A stretch of DNA of 64,000 nucleotides from Benincasa hispida (Eukaryota > Streptophyta > Magnoliopsida > Cucurbitales > Cucurbitaceae). The notes below the pieces were generated by a model. It was given only the letters and a program-made list of their open reading frames with translations, made no database searches and was not told the DNA's origin. The stretch covers positions 45,096,071 to 45,160,070 of the forward strand of contig NC_052349.1 in the NCBI RefSeq assembly GCF_009727055.1. Reading direction: 5' to 3'. Both the position numbers and the translations under genes were made by a program. Shown here in pieces: positions 40,930 through 52,139 of this stretch. The number at the start of each line of letters is the position of its first letter. Position 1 is the first letter of the stretch.

Positions 40930-41235
40930 TGCTCGATGCTCAATGGAATACTCGATGACTTACTCGATGATATTTCATGAAATAACTAGATGCACGATGC
41001 CATACTCGATGGTACTCGATGCAACTCGATGGTATTTTATGAAATACTCGATGCACGATGCCATACTTGATGGTACTCGATGTAACTCGATGGTCTTTCA
41101 TGAAATACTCAATGCATGATACCATACTCGATGGTACTCGATGAGCAACTTGATGGTATTTAGTAAAATACTCGATGCTTGAGGGCATAGTCAATGCTTG
41201 ATGGCATACTCAATATTTGATGGTACTCGATGGTT
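40930..41235. repeat. Minisatellite, about 61-bp unit rich in ACTCGATG
   Basis: The unit starts GATGCCATACTCGATGGTAC and includes TCGATGGTATTTTATGAAAT and ACTCGATGCAC. Two good adjacent units (from about 40996 and 41057), a slightly longer one (from about 41118) and degenerate flanks are seen. Within each unit ACTCGATG itself recurs about four times. Frames on both strands stay open across it only because of the repeat. Confidence 0.85.
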
Positions 41236-42149
41236 TTTGCCCGGTTCAGCCCATTTTTTAGCATTGGAGGTTCGACTCGAGAGGTTCGGATCCGGTTTAG
41301 AGCGGTTTGAACGATCCAGAAGCGTTTTGGAGCTATTTTTTGCTTCTTTTTTTTAATAATTAGGCTTATGTTTACTTGATAATGCCAAAACTAAAACCAT
41401 ATTAGTCTATGTTTAATTATTTATGCATGTGATGTATGTTATAATTAAATAAATCTTGTATGTGCATAAAGTATGCCATGTAGATTTAAAATCTCACCAT
41501 AGGAAGCATGTTACATGTATTGAAAGTATGTTATAAAGTATTATAATATATAGTATGCATGTATAGGGTTTCAAACGTGTTAATATAAATGTTATATTAA
41601 ATAGTGAATCCCTTTGATGCATGTTGTGGATGCTTAACATGTCTAAAATTTTGTAAGTTGTTATAAAATTGAGTTAAATATTTAAAATCCATAACAAAGA
41701 TAAGCTGCATGCTCACGTAAGTACACCATTTATTTCAATAGTTAAAATAGGCTGACATCTTGTAAAATTTGGTTACAAACTCAACCTGTATATAATCCTG
41801 TTTAAGGCTGGGGTACTTAAGTTGACAGTCTGCGGAACACCTCCTACCTGGGGATTATGGCCGAATAATTGAGCATTGTTAACTAGTTTTATGAGCAATA
41901 CATGAGCGATGTGAGGTTTTAAAACTGGTTCATCACCTAGACATCGTAGGTTAAATCCAAATATAAACGTTATACTTGGATAAACACCTAGACTTAGGTT
42001 GTTTAAATTAGTCGAAACAAACCTGAGTAAAAATATACCCAAACAAATAATAGGACACTTCAGTTGGGGTTTAATAGCATATATGATATGTTATTAGAAC
42101 ACATTAGTGAGAATTTAAGAATTCTTTAGTGGGAGATTAATAACATATA

Positions 42150-42640
42150 CGATATGTTATTTTTAGCTATTACGTCACTAAGAGTTCACAATCAAGATTC
42201 ATGTGACACTTTGTGTTACCCTGGGAGTGACCTCCATTCAGAAAGTGTTTACATAAATCGAGATTATGGTGAACAAGGGGAAGCTGTTCACAGTAAAATC
42301 AAAAGTGATTTTTTTTTTTTTTCATTTTCACGTCCTAAGAGTTTCACACCGTGAGATTCATGCGATGCTTCGTGTCACCATGGGAATGACCTCCATTCAG
42401 AAAGTGTTTGCATGAGTCAAGATTATGGTGAATGAGGGGAAGTCGTTTAATATAAAATCAAATATACGATATATTGATTTCAACACTCACATCCCTAGAA
42501 AGTTCACACATGAGATTCATATGACGCTTCATGCACTCTAGAAGTGACAACCATTCGGAAAGTGCTTGTATGGGTCAATATCAAGGTGAATGGGGGAAGT
42601 AGTTCATAGTAAGTGGGTGAAGGATATGTTTCAACATGTC
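42150..42640. repeat. Triple tandem repeat, period about 158 bp
   Basis: The marker CCTCCATTCAGAAAGTG occurs at 42231 and 42390, and in altered form at 42548. Each unit also has TGAGATTCATG.GA (or a variant), a run like GTCAAGATTATGGTGAA, and GGGGAAG. The first unit has a T tract at about 42308-42321. Confidence 0.85.
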
Positions 42641-42764
42641 CTGCGGTCTCTTCCATTTGTTTGGGCCGTGAGATTCCTATATTGCGCCTGCTTGTCGTCT
42701 TTAAGTCAGCCTTGCTAGTGGTTCGATGATGGCTATCCCCTTGGAGGGTTGTAACATAGGATTC

Positions 42765-43330
42765 GGAACAACTCAAACTCCAGAAATGGATAAGATTTCT
42801 TATTGAGTCGACGTTGTTGAGTCAATCCTCACCTATGAAAATCTAAGGATAATCTCGAATAAACAGGAGTTCATAGTTAGCTCAGAATTAAGATCGAGTT
42901 GCCCAAGTCATCTAAGCGAAATAGTCAGTCTTAAATAGTAAACAACGTTAAAAAGTAAGAGTGACGTATTTCTTGGTTCGATCTTACGCAAACACATTGC
43001 ATAGGACACCCCCACTCCTCATATCAATACATGAACGAATCAGGATCACTTCGTTTGTAGCACCTTTACAACAACTTGTAACAACTACAAAGTGGGATGC
43101 ATCCGATAGTGTTACCAGAATAAGGCATCCAACCTTATTCCTATACTATAGATCATTTTGGCTATTTACTCGAACCTGATCCTTTTTTGTCTCCACATTA
43201 AGGTGAAGTATTTATATAATAGCCATGGATCTTAGTTTATTGGATTTAGACATTATAAGTGCAATTTATAGATTCAATAACAACTTTATTGAAGTAATGT
43301 CTATAACATTTTTATTGATAATAGAATATG
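42765..43330 (-). repeat. LTR fragment, same family and orientation as 14640-15590
   Basis: Shared blocks include TTCATAGTTAGCTCAGAATT, GTAAACAACGTTA, TATACTATAGATCATTTTG and ATGGATCTTAGTTTATTG. Divergence is substantial. No coding sequence is joined to it. Confidence 0.6.
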
Positions 43331-44394
43331 TTTAACTTTGAACACTGCAAGCAAGAACATTTCCTCCTGCAAAAACTTTCATCACATCTTCAAATTGAAG
43401 AGATTTTATATTTAATTCACATGCAAGCACTGAAGTTCAACAACATTGATACTTCAATCACTTGAAATTCAGTGGACAAGGTGTGTCATTGAAGAGGAAA
43501 CACCTCCTACTTCACAAAAGTGGGGTGTTTCCACTTTCTTTTCAAATTTCCATTTTTTCTTTCATTGGTTTTTAATTTCAATTAATTCAAAATTAATTAA
43601 AATCAAAATTAAAATTTCAAATTCTGAAATTCTGAAATTTGAAATAAAAAGAGAATTTAATTTAATTTTAATTAATCAAACATATTTAATTAATTTTATA
43701 ATATTTTGTTTGTGCCATCACGAAGTGAAATTATAAAATTGACTCAATGTGTATGTGTGTTGATACTTGAATCTTGCTCTCGTTGCTTGCTCTCGATATT
43801 CGTCGAAACTTTTTTCTTGTGTTTTTGGTTGGCATTTCTCAAGTTGTCTTTTTATATGTATTGAACAACTAGTATGAACAACCTATACATGCGGTTGGTT
43901 TTGGAATTTCACTCATGATGACGTAAACAAAAGTTATAAAATATATGTTTCTAGTAAGTGCGTCAGATTTTATTTGGATCTTGTGAAAAGGGCCATCTAT
44001 ACAATTTTTCCAAACTTTGCTTACCATTTAATAAAACTCTATCATTATATTAGATTATATTCATTTGTGTTTTTGTTAGTTGAAATAAGTTCGAACTTTA
44101 TCCCTTCTAGGGGTGTACATAGTCTGGGTTGGACCAGGTTGGAAGATTTTTATGGACCAACCCAAAAATTCGGGTTGGCTAATAATAAACCCTATGAGTT
44201 CTTTTTTGGAGGGTCAACCCAACCCAACCCAAAATTTTCGGGTTGGGCCGGGTTAGGTCACTGGTTCTTTTTTTTTTTTTAATTTGACCCGACCCTGAAA
44301 TGGGGTAACCCCAGACCCAACCCGAAATTAATATTTTTTAACATTTTTAACCCAACCCAACCAAACTCAAAATAGAATCTAATACACATAAGTG
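43331..44394. repeat. AT-rich DNA and a GGGTTGGG-type repeat
   Basis: 43540-43740 is TTAATTAA-rich. 44110-44375 carries GGGTTGGACCAGGTTGG, CAACCCAACCCAACCC and TCGGGTTGGGCCGGGTT in both orientations, a familiar plant dispersed repeat able to fold back on itself. It is not the telomere repeat TTTAGGG. No gene. Confidence 0.5.
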
Positions 44395-47300
44395 GCATGC
44401 ATTGGGAGTAAGTGGAACAAAAAGTAGTATCAAAGCACAAGTTCTTCAAGATCATATAATGCCTACTGCAAAATTTGAATATAGAAGTTCAATGGAGGAG
44501 GAGGCTTCACTCTTTGAAGGCATTGGAGGATCTAAAAACGTTACATGCTTCAATGAGTGCCGAAGACAAATTGAATATGGAGAAATTTGTCTATAGAATG
44601 CTCATTCTTAACTTCACTAATAATGTACTCAATAGGTGATAAACGAAGGTATAATAATTGAAATTTGGCAAAAACTAAACGTTCTTTATGACAAGAAAGA
44701 TCTTCAAAGAAAAATTTACGTCAGAGAAAGATTGTTTTCATTCAAGATGAGCCACTCCAAGATTCTCAATAAGAATTTAGATGAGTTCAAAAAGCTGACA
44801 AATGAGTTTAATCAATCAGGCAAGAAGTTTGGAACTACAAGTGAAGTAGCTATACTAATCAACTCGATTCATGATACCTATAAGGAAGATAAGTCAACTT
44901 TGAAATATGGTAGCTTGTAGATGTTGTCATTACAACCTTGAGAAACAAAGAATTGGAGCTGCAGATAGAAGGCAAGAGTGTAAGAGGAGATAAATCTCTT
45001 TATACCAAATGCAAGAACTATTGAAGAAGGGTCATTTCAATAAAAACCAAAGAATGTACAAAGAGATACCGACCTTGAAGTGCTACATTTGTCATAAGGA
45101 AGGGCATTTTAAAAGAAATTTTCCTCAGAGGGAAAACATTAGAGAAACAATGACAATTGAAGATTCAGACTATATGGTAGAGAAGATCCAAATGGAAACA
45201 TGGAGTATAGAAGAGATGAGCCAAGGAAATCAAGGGAACATGGAAGAAACCAAGGCCCTGCTGATGAAGAGGCTTTTGAATACATTGAGGTGATTGCCGT
45301 AGTAAACAAAAAGGCCATGAAAATTGAAACTGAGTAGGAAGATTGAGTGTTAGAGTTAGGGTGTACCTACCACATGTCTTTCAAGAATAATTAGTTTGTT
45401 GATTACAAATCAGAGGAAAGAGACTCAGTTTATATGGGTAATAATAATGAATGTGGTAGAGGCTTAGTGTTATCGAAGCTCTCGGATAGTAGGGAAGTTC
45501 TCTTAAGAGATGTTAGACATGTTCCAAAGCTAAAACAAAACTTGTTCTTTTGGGAATGCTAGATGATCAAGGCTGTACCTTTATTGGTGAAAGTGGCACA
45601 TTGAAGATAGAGAAACAAGGGGAAACAATATTAGTTGGGAAGAAAGCAGATGGTGTGTACATTGTGAAGAGGGTTAATTGACCAAAGTATGTACTACTAT
45701 CATAAGTAGAGAAAAATAGTGAACTTGAGCTATGGCATTGAAGACTTTCACACATTAGTGAAAGAGGTTTGAATAAATTAATGAAGCAAGACTTGATTCA
45801 CACTAGAGTTATCAAAAGGCTTAGCTTTTAGGACCATTGTGTGTATGGAAAGTCTAAAGGGTTGAAATTCACGAAAGGGTAACACACCACCTATTTGGCT
45901 GGTGATTCTGATTAGATTGGAGATTTTTATTTAATACGGTCGCATTGCTGCTTCATTGCAGCTGTATCACTGAGCCTAATTTTCCAGAATTTAACCCAGT
46001 CAATGGTAGTTGCGATTTTCTCGTTCCAAAAAGGTGTTCAGCCCTGAGTTCACTTGGTAAACCCTCAGAGCTTGGATTTCAGCCCTTCTCAACCAATTTT
46101 GGGCCTATAGAAGAAGGAAAAGTTCTTCATTTCAAGGGATAACTCTCCATCCATGACTCTACCATGATTTTCTCCACATTTCTGCCATTTTATTCAATTT
46201 CCTTAGGTGTTTTCTTAGCTTCTCAAGCCAGTAGCCCTAAGAATGAAAGTTCCTTTGATGCATGATCACTCTAGGTCATCTCATCCCATGAAAACATGTG
46301 TGAGGCTTCATCCTTGAAAAAGAAGAATCGACCTAGGGAAAGACTAGGAATTTGAGGACTTGCCTCAAGGCATCCTAGAGTTGTATTTTACAGCATTATT
46401 CTTTCAATTATTTTTGTAATTTCCTTTATTTATTTTCATCGTTGAATGCTATATTGTAGTTATGGCTTTTGATTCAATAAAATTCATTACTTTATCATTG
46501 GTCATGAGCTAAATCTTTATAGGGGTTCAACAACGTGGATGTCCAAGAGTTGTTATGACTTAAGTAATGTTGAACTTCATACCACCTTGTTTTACATATT
46601 TTCTTTGTTAAATTTAAAGAAAATTTGATAAGTTAAACTGGCCATTTAATTTAGCAATCTAGTGGAGCTCTAATCCGGAGAGGGTTAAGGTGTAAGCGGA
46701 TGTCACAAACGAATATAAGACTACGAGCCTAGAAATAAGACTATCCAAGATCCAGCTAACCATGGAAACATTAGGCATTAACTACTCAGACCTTCTAAAG
46801 GAAATTAGCACAAGACTGAATGTGAGTAGATTTTTGTTCGTGCGTAACTCACTTTTGGCATGATGCAACCACATCACTTAAGTCATATACCTAAAAGGCT
46901 GAATCATTGTTTGCCTCTACTTATCTATCATTGTTTACTATTTTTAAATTACTTTCTTTCCTATCACAATATAAACTTTTCCGTGGTTACCTTGGGTTCA
47001 TTGGGCTATAGTCATAATCAATTTAAAAGTCGACCTAATCCTGTGAGATTTAATAATTGGAATACTTCAAGATTATTACTTCATCGATAGTGTATGCTTG
47101 CACTTGGACCTCATCTACCTATATTGCTAGAAATGCTTCATGGGGAGATTCCAGGTATTTTCTATCCCTTATAGATGAAGAAATATGTGGACGTATTTGC
47201 TTAAATCTAAAGATAAAACATGTGAACGCTTTAAAATTTGGAAAACTAATCTACATAATCAAACTTAAAAAAGAATTAAATACTTTAGAACTGATAATGG

Positions 47301-48440
47301 CTTGGAGTTTCTAGGGAATAACTTTAACTCTCTTTGTATTTGAGTGTTAAATAACTAGATACATAACAATTGCCTACACCCCTCAACAAAATGGAGTTGT
47401 AGAGAGAATGAACAAAACATTGTTGGAAAGATTGAGGTGTATGCTATCTGAAGCTAAAATCCCTGAAGAGTTTTAGGTAGAAGCCCTAGCAACAACAAAC
47501 CTATACAGTGAACAAAAGCTCTAGTGTCTCTATTGATATGAAAACCTCTAAAGAAAAGTGGAGAGGAACCCTCCCCCTCTCAATCTATCAAACCTAAGAA
47601 CTTTTGGATGTACTGTCTATGTTTATACTAAATCAAGTAAGGTGAAACCTAGAGCTTTAAAATGTATGTTCCTAGGATATCTTGAAGGAGTAAAAGGTTG
47701 CAAGCTTTGAGACTTCAATTCAAACAGAAGCATAATTAGCATATGTATAACATTCAAGGAAGATGAATCCTACATGGATTTTGAAAAATTGAAACAACCC
47801 ACTTTGAAGAATCAAAATAAGCTCTTTACCAGCTCATATGTTGAAATTCACTCAAGGTTTGAGAATGCTGTGAATATGATGATCAATCTCAGCTAACTGT
47901 TGTCTTTAGTTCCACTGAAAACAGACAAGAGAGTCAACCTGAAAGTCTAGATGACTATTTTCTCTCAAGAGACAGAGAGAGAAAAACTATCAGACCTCCC
48001 TCTAGATTTGTAAGAGCTGATTGTATATCTAGTCGTTCTATAGCAACTAATGTTGAAGAACCAAGCAGTTTTGAAGAAGTCTTGAACAGTAATGAGAAAG
48101 ACCAATGGCTTGCAGCCTTATAAAGTAAAATTGATTCACTTCACAAGAATGAAACATGGAATTAATTGACAACCACTTAACAAGGGCATCATTCTTGCAA
48201 GTGGGTCTATAAAAGAAAGATCTCAGGGTTTAAATAATGAAGAAGTAAAGTATAAAGGCACGTTAGTAGCAAGGACTTTAAAAAAAAGGAGGGATTTGTC
48301 TACACATAAATCTTTTCTCCAATAGTCAAGCACTATTGTAGCATGTGAAGACCTTGAATTAGAGCACACAAATGTAACTACAACTTTTCTTCATGGAAAC
48401 TTAGAGGAAGAACTCTACATGGAACAACCTTTCCATACTT
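44395..48440 (+). mobile_element. Ty1/copia (Tnt1-type) remnant, split by an insertion
   Basis: Gag is at 44460-45300 (YDKKDLQRKIYVRERLFSFK, ILNKNLDEFKKLTNEF). Its knuckle CYICHKEGHFKRNF has Phe for the last Cys. Protease is near 45350 (LELGCTYHMSF in place of DSGCxxHM). The integrase zinc region is at 45720-45880 (LWH.RLSHISERGLNKL). After an insertion (about 45888-47080) the integrase core resumes (ASWGDSRYFLSLIDEE, PQQNGVVERMN in broken frames) and the linker follows. RT begins SSFEEVLNSNEKDQWLAAL and stops near 48440. Dozens of stops. No LTRs found. An old, dead copy. Confidence 0.8.
45888..47080. other. About 1.2 kb insertion inside the copia integrase
   Basis: The integrase sequence stops after KSKGLKFTKG and resumes at YACTW...STYIARNASW. 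The DNA between has no copia match. It has a 65-codon frame (45945-46142) of no known family, and GTCGACCTAATCC-type sequence. I could not find terminal repeats or a target duplication. Confidence 0.5.
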
Positions 48441-48689
48441 TTTACCTTTCTTTTTTGTTGAACAACCCGAAATGAAAGTGGAAGAATGTTAATAATATAA
48501 AATTTGTTGAATGTAAAAGAATTACTATCATAATTCGATATTTACCTTCTTCCCACTCACTTGTTTTTCATTTGTTTTTCTTTTGTTTTTCTTTTGTCTT
48601 CTTTCCTCCCGTTCATTAGTATCTTCCTCAACTTCTGCAACTTGTTGCAAGGAGAAGAATGTTTTCAAGTTAGAAGATAATAAAATAGT

Positions 48690-49560
48690 GATAGTATTTC
48701 TATTACTGTCACTTGGTCTATCACTTGCCCTTCCGTTATTTATTATTTTCATTTTGGTAAAAACAAGAAAACTAACAACAACTAGCAATAAAATTAACAT
48801 TAAAATCATTATCTATTCTCTACACTAATAGTAATCTATCACTTGGTCTATCAATTGAACGTTTATATATTAGCAATCAACAATAACATTATATAACGAG
48901 CAATTATCTATCAGCAAGAGCATTATATAATAAATATATATCACCAGTTATTTATCAGTAATAACATTAGATTTTTAACTATCTATAAACTATCACGATA
49001 GACAATGATAGCTATCTAATAGACACTAATAGACATTAGACAATGTCTATCACTAATAGACATTGATAGAACACTATCACTGTCTATCACAAATAGACAC
49101 CAGTAATAGTCTATCGCTATCTTCAGTGATAGAAAGTGATAGTATTCTATCACTTGGTCTTTCATTGATTATCATTGTCATTATAAACTTATCTATGAGC
49201 AACCGAATTGTAAACTAAATACAAGAAGTTTAGTGATAGATAGTGATAGTGTGTTTATCACTTGATCTTTCAGTTGGCCTTCCATTGTTTAGTGATAGTG
49301 TGTCTATCACTTGATCTTTCAGTTGACCTTCCATTGTCTATCATTGTCATTCTAATTAACATTTTGTTAAAAACAAGAAAACTAAATGAAACTCATCTGT
49401 TAGCAACAAATTTAAATTGTAAAGAGATTATGATTTTGAATCTAAAAACTGATAGAGGGCGATAGAATAGTATCATGGTCAATCATTGATAAACAATGGT
49501 AGTGTTCTATCACTGTCTATCACAACTTTAGGATCGCCGGTGATATTGTTCCATCACTAT
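48690..49560. repeat. Degenerate palindromic minisatellite, CTATCACT / AGTGATAG
   Basis: Words such as CTATCACTTGGTCTATCA, TGTCTATCACTAATAGACA and AGTGATAGTGTGTCTATCAC recur dozens of times in both orientations. A nearly exact direct repeat (GTGATAGTGTGT.TATCACTTGATCTTTCAGTTG) occurs at about 49245 and 49295. The DNA can form many short hairpins. Confidence 0.8.
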
Positions 49561-50090
49561 CCGTCGCTGATCTGTCAATCCATCAAGAAATTGGAGAATA
49601 TCGAAGAAGAAGCCCCAATACCTTCAATTCCAAAACCCATAAGCCCAGTGATTGAACGCCTTCAGGTGATTTTCTTCTTAATTTCTTCGAGAATCTCTCA
49701 AATGGGGTAAATCGATTCTTTTTTACCTTCTTGATTTTGGGTTTTCTTTTTTAAAATTTTGTTTGTGGGGTTTCGGTGTTTTACGAATTTTTTTGAATTA
49801 ATTTGGTTTCTCTTGTCGAGAAATTAGGATTTGAGATTGGTTTTCTGTTTGGGGTTTAATGTAATATTTGATTTCTGCAGTTTGTTATCATTATCTCGAT
49901 GAACTTCCAATCTGGAGGGAAGAAGAAGAAGATGAAGTCAAATCCATTAGGTTGGAGGGAAGAATCGCATGTCACACGAGGATGGGTTGCGTGGATCGGG
50001 TGGATTAGGCACAACTTTTGTGTATGGGTTGGGCTTTTTTGGTATTTCACTGGGTTGTAGCTGGGTATAACCCATTTTGTCAAATTTTGT
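49561..50090 (+). other. Possible exons of an unrecognised gene
   Basis: 49565-49665 reads SIKKLENIEEEAPIPSIPK and PISPVIERLQ, compositionally coding-like. A GT follows at 49666. A CTGCAG acceptor at about 49880 opens a second short frame. I know no family that fits; it may be a retroelement end. Low confidence. Confidence 0.2.
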
Positions 50091-50129
50091 ACTTTGTAAA
50101 TTGTTTGCTATAATTTTTTATATTTAAAA

Positions 50130-50640
50130 TGCCTCTTTATATTAAAATTATAGGTTATAATTAATGTAAATAAGATATAGTTTTAATATGATTCAAATTA
50201 GTTCAATTAAATATTAGATACTTAATTGATTAATTAAATTATTTAATTTCAAATTTTAATTAAATTAATTTCTTTTCAATTTAATTAAACTAAATCAAAC
50301 TCCCCTACATTGCAAGAGAATGAGAAAGTGGGAGAGTGAAGAGAGGTAGTTACTCTCTCTCTTTAAATATGCATACAATCTGCAGTTGAAACAGGTTGGT
50401 GAAACATTACGACATTTTTACTCTCCATATCTCCCAGTCTCTCTATAAAAAGTCACACTTTATTTCCTGTGCTACTCATAGGAGCTCTTGGTGCAGTGTT
50501 ATGAAAGAAAACTCCGAGTGGGTGAAGAGATTGAAGATCGCTCTTCAAAAGTAACATCCTTTTCCTTTGAATTCTTAATAGTATAAAAAAAAACCTCTTA
50601 AAAGTGGCACCCAAATATCATGTTTTTGGATAAATCTCTT
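50130..50640 (+). repeat. Possible LTR end with promoter-like sequence
   Basis: AT-rich TTAATTAA-type sequence is followed by CTCTCTATAAAAAG (TATA-like) and a pyrimidine-rich stretch, as in the 3' part of the LTR at 60309-62242. AAAAGTGGCACCCAA.TATCATG and TTTTGGATAAATCTCTTTTT at 50597-50650 recur at 56460-56540. No boundaries found. Confidence 0.35.
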
Positions 50641-50879
50641 TTTTCTTCGTCGATTAAAGAAAATCAATGGTAAAGAGTATAGTTCGAACTACAATGGGGC
50701 ATTTGGAGCACTGAGTTGGTTATTATAATCGGTAATTATTATCATTGAGTTATAATAGTTTATATTTGGGGTGTAGATTATTGGACTTCTTGCAGACTCG
50801 GCAAAATAAGTTTAAAAAATTAGGCCCAAACCCAGACTTTTATTTTTGCAAAAATAGCAAAAAAACAAACTCAACCCAC

Positions 50880-51045
50880 GTAATATACTTGATATACCTG
50901 ATACATTTGATACACCCAATACATTACTGATATACACTTTATATGCTAGATATACTACTAATATACGTCTTATACATTTGATACACTCTTGATACATGCT
51001 TGATACACTATTGATAGATACTTGATACATTTGATATATGATTGA
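50880..51045. repeat. Degenerate minisatellite of TTGATACA words
   Basis: About a dozen 9-12 bp units such as CTTGATACACT, TTTGATACA and CTTGATATAC. The array is pyrimidine/purine alternating and AT-rich. Confidence 0.7.
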
Positions 51046-52139
51046 AAATGACTGGTTATTTAAGTGTTTAAAAAATCATATGATTTTTTTGAAAAACACT
51101 TTTTCTCTAATTATTCCAAACATGGCCAAATTGTCAAAATAAGTATATTAAACTATGTGTTAGTGAACTTTAGATTTGAATCTCTCCGGCCAATTGTACA
51201 TTTGTACTTAAAAACGAAAGAAATAACATTAATTAAAAAGGAAAAAAAACTACAAAAGGATAAAACATGTAGCAAATAAAAAAATTAAAATGAGTAATAA
51301 CTCATATTACTGCAAACAGAAATACAAAAAGTATATAAATTAATGAAAAAAATGAACAATTGATATATTTAAATGTGGTATAATAGTTAACGGATATACC
51401 AAAAAATATGAGTTTGTTAAAAGAGCAAAATTAGAATACGGAATAAACGAAAATTTTAATTTGAGAATTTTGTCATATCTACAATTTTTCATATGTTAAA
51501 GGCACGCCCCTAATTATATATTTAGGATCTGCTACCCATTGCAAATTCCCTAGATTATTTTAATTTTGTTTATAATAGTATGTGTTTGAAGTGCAAACTA
51601 TTTTAGTTTGAGGAGGAAATAGTAAACACCGTAATAAAAAAAAAAGATAAATGTAAAATAATAAAAATGGTAATCAATAATAAATATTGAAATAAATGGG
51701 TCTTGAAATAGTAATATTTATTATAATAATAAATAATTTTAATAGTTGGAGCTAATTGGAGGCTCAAACGGCTCAAGTGTGTCCAATGAACACCACAGCC
51801 AAAATAATTACATCCCAAATTGGTAGAGTTCTTAGACTAGATTAAAAAAAAAAAAAAAAAAACTGAGTAGGGGAAAACAAATATTTATCATTTACCTATT
51901 TTATGATGGTCTGTTAAAAGTACTTTCAAGCAATCTTCTCTCTTAGGTAAGCAATTATGGTCAAAGAAATAAGCATTAAATCAACTTTGGAAGCCTAAGG
52001 GAAAAGGCTAAACCAGGCAGAAATGAAGAAATGTTAAAATAACAAAAGGAATGAACACAAAACTAAAAAAGAAAATTAGAATTAAGGACATCTTATTGTA
52101 CCTTTTCATTGAACCACATGTGGTGGCTTTGAAGATGAC
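51046..52139. other. AT-rich DNA, no recognised gene
   Basis: A partial copy of the MITE-like family of 22813-22992 may lie at 51055-51125 (TTTAAGTGTTTAAAAAATCA, AAAAACACTTTTTCTCTA). The A run at 51844-51861 is simple sequence. Nothing coding. Confidence 0.4.

Larger units (their letters stand above)
40649..42764 (+). mobile_element. Non-coding retroelement interior (LARD-like) with two tandem arrays
   Basis: Downstream of the primer site there is no gag or pol. Instead there is an inverted repeat (40726-40757 and 41379-41402), a 61-bp minisatellite between its arms, and a 158-bp triple repeat further on. Long non-coding interiors are typical of non-autonomous LTR elements. The right LTR is not identified, so the extent is uncertain. 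Confidence 0.45.

Noticed and set aside
40913..41194. Open frames on both strands across the ACTCGATG array
   Set aside because: They are translations of a 61-bp minisatellite; the frame changes between units and both strands are open only because the unit lacks stops.
42150..42640. CRISPR-like array
   Set aside because: Units are long, diverged and directly tandem without spacers, and the DNA is a plant nuclear genome.
14640..43330. The two similar LTR fragments (14640-15590 and 42765-43330) as ends of one element
   Set aside because: They lie 27 kb apart with host genes and many other elements between, and their divergence is high. They are independent copies.
44110..44375. GGGTTGGG/CCCAACCC runs as an interstitial telomere
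   Set aside because: The plant telomere unit is TTTAGGG. These runs lack it and match a common dispersed plant repeat style.
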